Shown here: one piece after another, positions 1 to 11,306 of the stretch | Position numbering within the stretch: position 1 is the stretch's first letter | Layout of the letters: the number at the start of each line of letters is the position of its first letter | Source of the DNA: Spongospora subterranea f. sp. subterranea | Taxonomy: Eukaryota > Endomyxa: Phytomyxea > Phytomyxea > Plasmodiophorida | Reading direction: 5' to 3' | Length of the DNA stretch: 64,000 bases | NCBI GenBank assembly: GCA_049724395.1 | Contig: JAUGWO010000170.1 | Location: 62,001-126,000, forward strand | Position numbers and translations under genes: made by a program | The notes under the pieces: model-generated | What the model was told of the DNA's origin: nothing | Seen by the model: the letters and a program-made list of their open reading frames with translations, nothing else | Database searches by the model: none

Positions 1-3000
1 ATGTATCACTGAGCAATCAAGAGAGAGCTGAAATAGCGAAATCTTACAGTTCCTTTAGCAAAGTGCACCATACCAGTTGAAATTCAGAGGGGCCCAAGTC
101 AAGCAGCACTTTCAGATATGTTAAAAACAAACGGCATATTAAAGATACAACTGCACATCTGCATTTCGAGAGATAATGCGATGAGGCTTTGGATGAAGAG
201 AGACTTTTTAGCATAACCGTCAGAACCTGTTGAGAACTCAGAAAACGATCGAAAAGGTTTACTTGATACGAGAACCTTATTGAAAACGTCTTTCCAGAAA
301 AACGCCGATAAAGCCTTGCACTCTGGTGATAGCAAAATTTGTTGAAAGACCACAAGAGCATGCTCACGCAAACTGAATCTGACGAAAAAATAAACGACAA
401 GTAGTGAACAACGGAGATCTAGAAACCTTTCACTACTGCAAATTATTATCCTTAAAGCATCCAAGATCTGGAATCGCCACTGTTCAACCGATATTGGACG
501 ACTATTTCTGCGAGGTGACGTGAATCGAGAATTGGACCTCGATCCTTCCTCAAAGGAAACTGCTTTAAACGCGTCGGAAGTTTGAAGACCTCGCGTTGCC
601 TCTAAGGGATCGCAATCAAGCGAAGATAGCCGACCGTGAAGCAAAGCAAAATAATCAATTGATCGTAGTCTTTCCGAAACGGCACCAGCTTTGCTTTGAG
701 CAAATCTGAGGTTAACCTAAAACATTGAGAAAAGTGGTTCAGATTTACAGCAATGATCGCTAAATTGATGTGGAGGACCTGAATCGCAGCCTGCATTGAT
801 CCTGAAGAAATACCAGTAGAGTATTTATCAGAGCATATCAAGGCGAATATTTCAAACCCAGTAGAAACTGTGTGCTCATGCGCGGCGCTTCGAATAAGGA
901 GCTCAAAAACAATGTTCCAGCCTTCGTGGCTGTTTATTGTTTGCGAATTAGATTGAAGCATATGTAACAATCCGAACACGATCTTGACAAAAATTTAGTC
1001 AAGCAATCGTTGAAAAAATTAACTCGTAAATTACTTGTTGACCAATGTTGGAATATTGATGGTTGAATACATCAAATTTCAAAAACGAGCCAAGTAACCC
1101 TAAGATAGGAGTTTCTTCCGAATCCATTGGGAGCAACTTAGAACAAAGCTGCATAATCGCCACGCAAGCCGCCTCAGCCATCGAATTTGATACCGGGAAA
1201 GGCAACAACAGTTCTTGCCCTTCATCGGAAGACACCATTTCTGAAAAAACGTGTTAATGCCACATAAAACTACTGGAAAAAAATCCAAAATGCCTGAGGT
1301 TCTAAGCTGAGTATTGATCAACGAACTGAAAAAAGGATGAACATGATCCCAAAACAGATGAAGTCGATCCCGGTTGCGGATTGTGATATTAGTCAGAAGT
1401 TGCAGGTAAAACAGCGCGTGTTTGACTATCAAAGCTGGGTCTGATGAATATGAAGAGGATCGACGCCCAGAATGAGTATCGGAAATGGTGTTTGACGATT
1501 CATTTGGATGCGATGGTCCCTGAACACAATGAGAAAAGGGCAGGCAGTAGACAGCTCAATTAACCTTAAGGGTAACCAGAGTCGTTAACGCTTTGATTAA
1601 GCAAATCAATGATTGGCTCGATAAATAGGAAGTGTCCGCCAAAAACTCGTCAATCTGCAACTGCTGAAGAAACGCTTGTCCGGAGTCTCTTGCAAGTTCC
1701 AACTTGTCAATCGCCAATGTTGCTTCTTCCTATGAAATTGAAAAAATTAGTCCTAAACGTACGCATTGCAAGATACGGCTAACGTTGTCATGTGATGCCA
1801 TTAGAAAATACTGGACTGAGCTAAAAATTGATTGAAGAGAAACCGGTTTTTGAATGTAATTTGGGAATGATAGACGCCGACGACCACCTTCATTGACACC
1901 TATTAGGACAGGTAGTTACGATTTCCGACATTCGAAACGATGAGACTCGAATTACATACCATGAACAAAATCATCCAAAATGGTCAGGGATGGCGGCAGC
2001 AGACTCAAATGAAGCAGTTGAAAAACAAGGTTTAGCCATATTTGCCAGCTGGCCTGCATATGCTCATAAAAATTCCGCTTGAAGATCACACGGAAACAGG
2101 TTTGAGCCCTCGAGTGACTTGTACCAACCGAAAGCAGGATCTGATCCACGTCAAGCGGCACCACCAGCACACCTATCAAAAGAAGAAATGAAAAATATTT
2201 ACCGCATATAGAAAGCTGACTATACGCGTCGCATGGCAGCAAAAGGATACAATCATATCTACCGTTGATGGCATATGATGTAAACAAGCAAAGGAACCGG
2301 TAAGCTCAAACATATTTGAACAGACCTCCAAGGCGCGACCCTGATTTATAAAATAAATTTACTCCGATTTCAGGTAGTAATAAATACTGACTGGCTCAGC
2401 GACTTCGAACAAAACCGAAACGGTTTCAACAATGGGTTTCCAGACCAGTGCAAACATTTCGACATCCAGTCGAGAACAACAGAAGCGAGTATACCTAAGT
2501 AAGATATCATTAGTAAGGCATTAGCGTAAACAGTCGCCCAAAACAACTCACTGCTTTCCAAATTCAGTATGCGCCTTAACAATCATTTCTGTCCATAAAC
2601 TTTTTGACATATCCCCACCTGGGCCCGATTTAGATATTTTGAGCTCTTCGGAAACGATGGACTGATAGAGATCCTCCAGGAAATCATACGAAAAACTTTC
2701 CCCATGATTGATGCCTCGAACGTTTCTCATAAATTGTTCTAAGGTCATCTTGTTTTTAATTCCGTCGTTGTGCGCATCCTAAAGACAGTGAAGTGGGTGC
2801 GACAGTTTCAGAAAAAACTCTTTCATGGATTACGGTATTGAGCATTATCAGTGCAAATGTAAGAATATGAACGACATCAGGATTAGCAAAATCATCTGGG
2901 TTGTGCGAATAGTAATGATTCGAAAATTCTTGAACAATGCGATCAATTTGCTGTGCTTCAACAGGAAGCCGGAATCCTTCCAAACAAATACGAAGTGCGT

Positions 3001-4719
3001 CTACGACATTTTTTCCACGAAAATCCGAATAAGCTATAAAATTAGACAAGACTTCAGCAGCAAATGGAGATGGCGTCCCAAAAAACTCTCCGAGAACAAC
3101 TTATATCCACACCGGGTGTATGCCATAAAATATTCGCTGCTGATTGCGAGTCGCCGTTAGATTCCATAAAACCAGTTTCGACCAATGCTTCAAAACCTAA
3201 TTTAGGTTTGATATTAAACTTGGATATGCATTCGAATAAAGCTATCTTTTGTTTCTTGGTTTCCGAAAGCTGGGGTGCAAGTTGGTTCTGGTCACCACCG
3301 TCAACTGAGGCGAAGAAATGGTTGATAACCATGGTAAGACATCTTATAGCTAGAATATTGTTGCCATTGACAATGCTGGATGACGGATGCGCCATTTGAC
3401 ATAGGAATGTAACCAAATTTTCGAACAGGTTGGATGACCGGAGGCAGCAATCGTAATTGAAAAACAATTCCCGAAAGAACCATGGAAACCGAGCAAAATC
3501 TAAAAGACTTTCAAGAATAATCTCTTGAACCTCAAAAGGACCATCTTCACATCCTAAGAAAATTGTGTTCAAAATGACCTCTATCTGGACTTTGGCATGA
3601 TCTCGCAAGTTGACAACGATGCAATAAAAAATTCGCATTATATGGGCGATGATGGCAGTTTTAGTCGATCGGGCATGCTGAAGCAGAAAGGAGCATATGT
3701 CGTCTTGGACCAAGCCCAAAAGAGACTTATCATTGACAAGTCGGTCTCCGCCAAATTCCAGAGCAGCAAGTATAAGCTGAAGTACAAGTATAACTTGTTG
3801 CCTTTGGGCAAACGCGGATGAGGGTTGTACGCTCGCCCTTCCCATAGATATTAAGCTGCCGAGCACTTTGACACGACAAGGAATGCCAAATCGCTGACAA
3901 AGATGCGATAAGTTAGTGTCATGAACGGCTACGCCGTCAAACGTTGACGGCGATAATTTTTCTCCGGAAAACGGTGGAGAATCGTTGGACCTGAAGATGA
4001 TGCGAATCATTTCAAAAAGAGAATGCTTAGCTCGATCGCAGAGGAGTTGAGAAAAATCCGGTGGACGCATTTGTCGATATATACGAAAACAGGTTTGAAT
4101 CATCTCCCATACGGTGCTATCTGATAAGAAAGCCCCTCCTTCAGCACTTAAGCACGCCAAATGAATTTGAAGAATTTTCATTAGCACTAATTCGTCGTTT
4201 CCAGCGTCTGTAGCTTCAAAACGGCAATGCGACGAAGCATCTGCAATTTCCGATATCGCTGCTGCGGCGAACGCAACATCCACAGAAAACATATTTGCTG
4301 AAATAAACTTGAAAAGAGAAGATAATGCTGCCCCAGTAATGGGGCCGTTCGTTTCCTCAGATCTAATGGCTGCGACAAACGGGCGAATTAACTGCATGCG
4401 GTCAAAATCTGCTGAAACACCTAATCAAGACTTAGCCAGGAAAAATGCATGGGATGCAGGGGCCAAAACAAACCGACGGTGCTTTCAAGGGACCACCTCA
4501 GTGATTGGAAGCTCTGCGTTAACCATGGTTCTTCAACGTAAGGAGCGGTCGACTGATGCGATGCACCGTGTGAGTGCATTATAGAATATCGAATCGTGTG
4601 ATTAAATAACGTACGATAGAGCGCCATCGGCGATTCTGACGCATAACCCGCAAAATATGAAGAATTTCCCCAATGACCAGGCCATAATGAAGGCGAGATT
4701 CCGTTGCAGATAAATCCAT
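1..4719 (-). CDS. GBF1/GNOM-family ARF guanine-nucleotide exchange factor (partial, 3' end off window)
   Basis: Large Sec7-domain exchange factor that loads GTP on ARF at Golgi/ER membranes. The start at 4719 gives an N-terminus ending in the DCB signature VMRQNRRW. The next exons carry AAIRSEETNGPITGAALSS and NDELVLMKILQIHLACLS, typical of GBF1/Gea/GNOM DCB domains, then the HUS block FFNYDCCLRSSNLFENLV. The Sec7 domain lies at about 3090-2550, with FRLPVEAQ (glutamic finger present; relatives usually have FRLPGEA) and, across an intron at about 2755-2815, LNT|DAHNDGIKNKMT and NVRGINHG. Helical-rich frames from 2540 to 1 look like the C-terminal HDS domains, but their exons are not resolved. 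Within the Sec7 N-terminus the frame needs one fewer base near 3101. An ARF, its likely substrate class, is encoded at 41.9 kb. Family call is firm; internal exon structure is approximate. Confidence 0.85.
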
Positions 4720-4739
4720 CAATCAAAGGCAATTACCCG

Positions 4740-5200
4740 ATTCGGTGTCGGAGAATTGTGTGTTGGCGAACAGGGATAGGAGCCCGAGGGCCCCTGGCCA
4801 CAGGATGTAGATGGACCCAATGTGATACGGCAGCGATAAGCAGCTTAAGATTGTGGAGGAGGTGGATTACGGTGCAATAATGTGGATAAAAGGAATAGGG
4901 GGCAGAGCAGTCCCGATAAAATGAGGGTATAGGATATGGGATATGAGGAGTTGGGAGAGGCGGTCTCCTCCTTATTCCAGTAGCGGACAGTGGGAGAACA
5001 CACGCACCTCATGATAGACATGGGCGACCCCCCACTACATTACCGTATGGGGTAATACCGGGGACCTACACCCCTCCCTAAAATAGTGCACATGCGGTAT
5101 AAATCAGAAATGACCTCCACGATAGTGCAAAATACGGTAAATATCAAAATTGACCCCCTACTACCGTAAAGCACCGAATACGGATGCCTGTATTGTGTCA
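4740..5200. other. Intergenic with degenerate minisatellite
   Basis: No gene seen. From about 5040 to 5180 the sequence repeats a 35-40 bp motif of the form atagtgcaaaatacggtaa followed by atatcaaaattgaccccc, in two to three degenerate copies. The same motif recurs at 9.9-10.1 kb on the other side of the transposon cluster. Confidence 0.5.
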
Positions 5201-7042
5201 CTCCCTCTGTCCCATAAAAAGGTTTCGAAAAAAACAATGTGCCAACTTAAGCTCATTTTTCATCCGATTTTCTTGCTCGAAGTTGCATAGCTGCATGCCT
5301 GACAACCAGATGTAAGAGTGCCAACCGTTTTTTTTTTAATTTTTTTTTTATTGCGTAATTCATGGCGATATATTCGATTTGTACTTCAGCCAAGAAGGAC
5401 ACTGAACTCGACCATAGTTCGACAATTTAACAGCTACAGGGGTATTATTGGTAATTGTAGATAGGCAACTTCGCGTGGAACCCGACAATATTTTTTTGAA
5501 AATTTTGCGAGCAAGTTCAAGTGCTGTAGGGCAGTGTTAAGAAGGGCCATCCAGGATATATCCATTGATAAAGGAGACAATCGCCATTATGGGACCTAAC
5601 TCAGGATCACGTTTTACATGTAATATTGGGCGTAGTTCATCATTAACAATGGATCCCTCTGAGGTCGAATTGCGAAAAAAGCAGCTGAGCGATGATGAGC
5701 GCCGTGCCATTTTTGATTTTCTCAGTGCCAGAAGGAAGAATCCGGATGTGTCAGATAAGTTAATGATAGGGACAATTTCCGCCGCAGCAACACGATTCAA
5801 AGTCAGTAAAACCTCCATCAGAAAAATCTACAATCGTGGCTGTCAATCGTTATCCGAAGGGAGGATACCTGATACAGCAGCTAGACAGGGTGGCAGGTCC
5901 GGACGTAAGAAGGCAGCTATTTTAAATCTTGAGGCAATCATGACAATTCCGTTGACATTGCGCCAAAACATTAGCTCGACGGCGTATCATTTGAATGTTT
6001 CCAAAAGCACTTTGCATCGCCGTATAAAGGAAGGAGGATTGATAAAGCCCCATACTAACGCTATCAAACCCTATTTGACCGAGCGTAACATAGTCGACCG
6101 CATTCAATTTTGCCTCTCTCACCTCGAAGTGAAACCGTCGAACAATGATTACAGTTTTGACCTGATGATGAATACTGTTCACATAGACGAAAAGTGGTTT
6201 TATTTGACCAGAACTAACCAAAGGTACTAGTTGGCGATAGGCGAAGACCCTCCTCATCGTACACCAAAAAGTAAGAGATTCATCACAAAGGTGATGTTTC
6301 TAGCGGCGGTAGCACGGCCACCGTACGATACGAGTTCCAAGAAAGTGTTCGACGGAAAAATCGGAATCTGGCCATTCGTATACAGAGAACCTGCAAAGAG
6401 GAAAAGCAAAAATCGGCCTGCTGGAACAATGGAGACAAAAGCATGCACATCAGTTGGAAAGCCAGAAATCTGTAATATGCATATCTCGAGAGTATTTCCA
6501 GCAATACGAGAAAAATGGCCTAGAACATGGGCTGGTCAAACACATAGCAGAATCTATGTGCAGCAGCATAACGCAAGGCCACACCCAGATGGCAATGACC
6601 CGATCATTAAGGAAGCATTAAAGGGCCAGGATTGCCTAATCCAGCTGTGTCAACAACCGGCCAATAGTCCCGACCTCAACGTACTCGACTAGGATTCTTT
6701 CGATCCATACAAAGTCTGCAGCATCAACTGCCGCAAAGCAATATCGACGAACTTATTCTTGCAACAGAGAAAGCGTTCAGTGATTTGGAGCCTGTTGCCC
6801 TGAATAACGTGTTCCTAACCTTACAAGGCTGTATGATCGAAATAATGAAAGATCAAGGCAACAACCAATATAAAGTCCCGCATATGGGAAAGCGGCGTTG
6901 TCGAGAAGAGACAAACTTCCTCAATCGTTGTCTTGCCCTGAAGACCTTGTCACTCAGACTATATCGCATTTATTTGACTCGATGTGACTGGGTATGTTCA
7001 CCAATAAATTCGTTTCGAAACCTTTTTATGGGACACAGGGAG
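5201..7042 (+). mobile_element. Mariner-like element (plant/oomycete type), copy 1, near full length, inactivated
   Basis: Tc1/mariner DNA transposon. The left TIR starts CTCCCTCTGTCCCATAAAAA at 5201; its inverted partner ends at 7042 and reads CTCCCTGTGTCCCATAAAAA on the minus strand. A TA flanks only the right end. Transposase starts near 5649 (MDPSEVELRKKQLSDDE) or 5565, with an HTH region followed by HIDEKWFYLT (first catalytic Asp) at about 6180. An in-frame TAG at 6228-6230 replaces the Tyr codon of copy 2; a second break near 6690 (LNVLD then stop) is a one-base deletion relative to copy 2. The second catalytic position reads QQHNARPH where the family has QQDNARPH; the third, NSPDLNVLD, is intact. 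The copy therefore cannot encode a standard DD39D transposase. Confidence 0.9.
5565..6990 (+). pseudogene. Mariner transposase pseudogene (copy 1)
   Basis: Coding remnant inside copy 1. Segments: 5565-6230 (HTH plus first catalytic block), 6231-6692 (KSKRFITKVMFLAAVARP, KIGIWPFVYREPAK, QQHNARPH, NSPDLN), and a short out-of-frame tail to about 6990. The motif order is that of plant and oomycete mariner transposases. It carries one nonsense codon, at least one small deletion and a diverged C-terminus. The His at the second catalytic position is shared with copy 2. Confidence 0.85.
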
Positions 7043-7096
7043 TATTTCGAATTGAAAAAGACGGTAAAACTGTGATATCAAAATCGCAAATATTTA

Positions 7097-8135
7097 CTGT
7101 CTCTGTCCCATAAAAAGGTTTCGAACGGACTTTTTTTTTGTCCCATAAAAAGGTTTCGAAACGAATTTATTGGTGAACATACCCAGTCACATCGAGTCAA
7201 ATAAATGCGATATAGTCTGAGTGACAAGGTCTTCAGGGCAAGACAACGATTGAGGAAGTTCGTGTTTTCTTGAAAATATCGCTTTTCCCATATGCGGGAC
7301 GTTATATTTGTTGTTGCCTTGATCTTTCATTATTTCGATCATACAGCCTTGTAAGGTTAGGAACACGTTATTCAGGGCAACAGGCTCCAAATCACTGAAC
7401 GCTTTCTCTGTTGCAAGAATAAGTTCGTCGATATTGCTTTGCGGCAGTTGATGCTGCAGACTTTGTATGGATCGAAAGAATCCTAAGTCGAGTACGTTGA
7501 GGTCGGGACTATTGGCCGGTTGTTGACACAGCTGGATTAGGCAATCCTGGCCCTTTAATGCTTCCTTAATAATCGGGTCATTGCCATCTGGGTGTGGCCT
7601 TGCGTTATGCTGCTGCACATAGATTCTGCTATGTGTTTGACCAGCCCTGTTCTAGGCCATTTTTCTCGTATTGCTGGAAATACTCTCGAGATATGCATAT
7701 TACAGATTTCTGGCTTTCCAACTGATGTACATGCTTTTGTCTCCATTTTTCCAGCAGGCCGGTTTTTGCTTTTCCTTTTTGCAAATTCTCTGTATACGAA
7801 ATGGCCAGATTCCGATTTTTCCGTCGAACACTTGCTTGGAACTCGTATCGTACCGTGGCCGTGCTACCGCCGCTAGAAACATCACCATTGTGATGAATCT
7901 CTTACTTTTTGCTGTACGATGAGGAGGGTCTTCGCTTATCGCCAAGTAGTACCTTTGGTTAGTTTTGGTCAAATAAAACCACTTTTCGTCTATGTGAACA
8001 GTATTCATCATCAGGTCGAAACTGTAATCATTGTTCGACGATGAGAGATGCGGAATTGAATGCGGTCGACTATGTTCCGCTCGTCAATAGTGTTGGTATG
8101 GGGCTTATTTTTAGCGCAATGTCAACGGAATAGTC
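7097..8135 (-). mobile_element. Mariner-like element copy 2, inverted, 5'-truncated
   Basis: Second copy of the same mariner family, in opposite orientation and tail to tail with copy 1. Its 3' end shows the TIR core tgtcccataaaaaggtttcg twice (about 7103 and 7139), which suggests a local duplication. Transposase pieces on the minus strand: 8011-7700 (HIDEKWFYLTKTNQRYYLA), 7746-7555 and 7618-7187 (QQHNARPH, NSPDLNVLDLGFF, ending HLFDSM). Frameshifts fall after GIWPF and near KWPRT. Compared with copy 1, the N-terminal half is largely deleted beyond about 8040 and no 5' TIR is visible. Confidence 0.85.
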
Positions 8136-8219
8136 GGGTGACTTCCGAAAACCCCGCAAATCGCAAATAAGTTTTGACACAAAGTCGACGCAAATTTCAA
8201 TTTGAGTCACGCATATTCT

Positions 8220-8264
8220 TGACGTATATTTTGTTGAGACCTGGTCTCAACAAAATATACGTCA
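8220..8264. repeat. Perfect 45-bp palindrome (22-bp arms, 1-bp spacer)
   Basis: Left arm 8220-8241 (tgacgtatattttgttgaga then cc), spacer t at 8242, right arm 8243-8264 is its exact reverse complement. It lies between mariner copy 2 and a Ty1/copia fragment. Confidence 0.95.
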
Positions 8265-8310
8265 GACGCATTTTTTTGCCTAGTCCGTAGCGAACCGCTT
8301 TGATAACGAG

Positions 8311-8640
8311 ATGTCGGCAAAAAAACCAGCAGGGAGAGGCAAAGGCTTTACAGCGCCCGAATTGGATCGTAAGATTATTATCGACCTGAGCGAAATTGGT
8401 AACGTCGATATCTCACATGCAGTCTCCTCGTTATGCCGATTTCTGGACAACCCAGGGCAAAAACACTGGACTTCTGCGAAACGTGTCCTAAAATGTAGGG
8501 CTTTTATCTCTAATCTGAGGTACAGTTGCCTCTGGGAGGCAACAGCTGGGATTCCCTACAGCATGATTACAACCGGCATCTGCCGTCAGGGTGGCCAATC
8601 CGGGACACTCAATCCCTGAGACGGAAATATAACTGTCTTA
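8311..8640 (+). mobile_element. Ty1/copia fragment (RNase H-side pol remnant), fossil
   Basis: The frame from 8311 contains a block of the form HAVSSLCRFLDNPGQKHWTSA with AKRVLKC, characteristic of the region before RNase H in Ty1/copia polyproteins. It is a short, broken fossil fragment with no LTRs recognised. The preceding lysine/glycine-rich start may not belong to the element. Confidence 0.55.
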
Positions 8641-9316
8641 GGAATTCCAAGAAGCCGACAGGTTGCTCAAGTGTTCAACAATAGTTACAATACGTGTGTG
8701 TGTTATTAACATGAATCGGACAGGTGATCCTGAGTGTCCAGACGAGGTTCGGCGCGCCAAGAGGGCGCAGAGGGATATCGACGCGAAGAGTTCTGTCGCA
8801 GATCTCGACGATGACGGCTACAACAGTCTGTCTATGGATGACGGATTGCAACAGCTGACCTGACCACGTCCGATGAAGCATCCAAGCGCTTGGATATGAC
8901 CGCTAGCTGACCGGGAGTTTTCCCACATCGACCAGATGCGCGTAGGTCTTGTGGCTGATCACGCTGTCCAACAGGCGTTAGCAGCGAAGCCTTTCCCGCC
9001 GACGTTAATCCACGATGGGGTCCATCATACCCTCATAACCGATGAGGCCTTCATGCCCACGATCATCATCAACATCGGCATCGGTCAATCCGTCATCCAT
9101 AGACAGACTGTTGTAGCCGTCATCGTCGAGATCTGCGACAGAACTCTTCGTGTCGATATCCCTCTGCGCCCTCTTGGCGCGCCGAACCTCGTCTGGACAC
9201 TCAGGATCACCTGTCCGATTCATGTTAATAACACACACACGTATTGTAACTATTGTTGAACACTTGAGCAACCTGTCGGCTTCTTGGAATTCCTAAGACA
9301 GTTATATTTCCGTCTC
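8618..9316. repeat. Inverted repeat, 231-bp arms, about 237-bp loop
   Basis: Arm 8618-8848 is repeated as its reverse complement at 9086-9316. I saw only one mismatch (gacgcgaagag versus gacacgaagag). Each arm holds the same short acidic open frame (MNRTGDPECPDEVRRAKRAQ...). Near-identity of the arms implies recent formation or gene conversion. The origin is unclear; it may be part of the surrounding transposon debris. Confidence 0.9.
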
Positions 9317-9579
9317 TAGTTCTGCTCTAGGGGACCCCCGGTCAAAGAAACTAGTTCCTGTCCCGTCTTCGAGAGATATTCTACTTAATATTGTTCAACA
9401 ATTGCGTTGCAGTTTAGACCAGATGAATAAAAAGGTGATCGCTCATCGCCAGGACCGTCGAGATTGTCATATTTTCCGAATCCAACACCTGGTTATCAAA
9501 TCCCCATTTCTGATATTCATGCTATCAGACTCCGATTTTATTCAAACGCATCACTGAATGTTACGGAAGAACTACTAGA

Positions 9580-9720
9580 ACAAGTAGCTCATGATGGGCA
9601 AGGTTTCATCATTGACAAGTTGGTCAACAGTAGACAAAGTGAAACCGGTAGTTGGGAATTGTTAGTTTCATGGAAAGGTTGAGATCAGCTGCATGATTCA
9701 TGGGAACCTCTTATGTAAAC
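9580..9720 (+). mobile_element. Chromodomain fragment, probable Ty3/gypsy chromovirus remnant (fossil)
   Basis: The frame reads GFIIDKLVNSRQSETGSWEL, then LLVSWKG and, further on, HDSWEPL, the chromodomain pattern (aromatic cage plus W-K-G and W-E-P). Together with the surrounding debris this suggests the integrase C-terminus of a chromovirus rather than a host gene. It is a broken fragment; no other parts or LTRs were identified. Confidence 0.5.
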
Positions 9721-9894
9721 CCTACTTCGAGAGAAAAATTCACTCCACGATGACGGTTGACTGATCCCATTGGGCGATTTACGGTTGTTGTTTCAGGACG
9801 GAAAACTGACGCGGTTTACAGTTCCGTGGGACGGATTTTCCGTCCACTGTATTTTCCATTTCAGTCGTGCTGTGGGGTATATCAGGTATAGTGA

Positions 9895-10110
9895 ATTTAC
9901 GGTATATATCAATATCGACCCCCCACAATAGTGCGAATACGGTAAATATCAAAAATTGACACCCCCCACTATAGTGCAAATAAATACTCCTACAGTACTC
10001 CATACGGTGGTGAATATCAAAATTGACCCCCCATTATAGCGCAAATACGGTAAACGTTTCAATTGATTCCCCTAAAATAGTGCAAAATACGATATACTCC
10101 TACATATTAT
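9895..10110. repeat. Degenerate ~35-40 bp tandem repeat
   Basis: Four to five imperfect copies of a unit containing gcaaatacggtaaatatcaa and attgaccccccactatagtg. The same unit occurs at 5040-5180. Confidence 0.7.
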
Positions 10111-11306
10111 AATTGAGTACTTGACAATCGGATAACGACCTAACCAGATGATCATTGAACAGTGAAAAGATGGATCGGTTCAATGTTTTCGTGGATGGTA
10201 GACTCATACAAGAAATACCAATCGACTGGATGAGATGTTGAACTTCAGAGTCGTGCTTGTCCAACTATCTGAACATTCCGATAGTAAGAAAATATTTGAG
10301 GGAAAACTTTTTCAGCAATACCAAAGCTGATAATCATGTGAGGCATCTTAAACTCCGGCTTTGTTTGTGTTTGTTGAACGATGACCAATTTCTGCCACGA
10401 TGATCGCAATATGTTCAATGGGGACACGTCAATGGTACATACATTATTTGATCACTGTTGAACACAACGCAATTGCTTCTCAACGATTACCCAGAATATA
10501 GCAGTTCGACAGACGCCTGAAGGAAGAAGGTGTGTCACCTTATACCCAATTCTCAAACAACCATGTCGTGCACCGCCTGATCATACACACTTCGTGGCAT
10601 ATCCGGAAACGGACATGACAAAGCAATGCACAACCCGCCTAAACCTCAAATCAAGGTGCTGGAAAACAAGAGAGACCCAAACTCCAGAACACAGAAGGGC
10701 CGAATTGCACACCAACCATCAACATTCACCATCATTCGACTAGCAGGCCTAGCACCACATATTTGACGAATCGGGTCATCGCAGGACGGCACTCTTACAT
10801 CGTCAACAACAAATGATCATGGCCATTCGAAATCAGAGCGAGCACCAACGGGTAGGCAACCACAATACACTTTGACGGAAGCGGTGCGGGAGTGATGGCC
10901 GATTGGCGCCAACTGATGATTTAGTTCCCAATAATGACGCCGACATAGTGGTGGGGAATCATCGCCCACACCAACAGACTCACTGGATATCTGTTCGACA
11001 TCAGAGGGCGTATTGTTTTGGCCGGTCGACCTGCCGTCATGGAGCTCGATCCGGGCGCGTTAATCGTGTTCATGGCGCTCTCCAGTGGCCACATCACTGG
11101 CCGACGATATTTACCTGGATAATTGAGGTCCGATATCCGGTTAAGGTGAAGTTGGGACGACATGGCACATGTGAGTCATGTGAATGAGTCAACTGACTCA
11201 ACGGGAAACTGTTCGTCGTTGCCGCCACGAGAAGAAACTCGCCAATCTCAGTTTGTATTTATATCAAATCTTTATAGAGCATTATACGACCAAGATCCAA
11301 TCCAGA
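10110..11306. other. Intergenic, no gene recognised
   Basis: Short open frames only, none with recognisable motifs or consistent coding character. The last few hundred bases are presumably the 5' flank of the tyrosinase gene. Confidence 0.5.
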
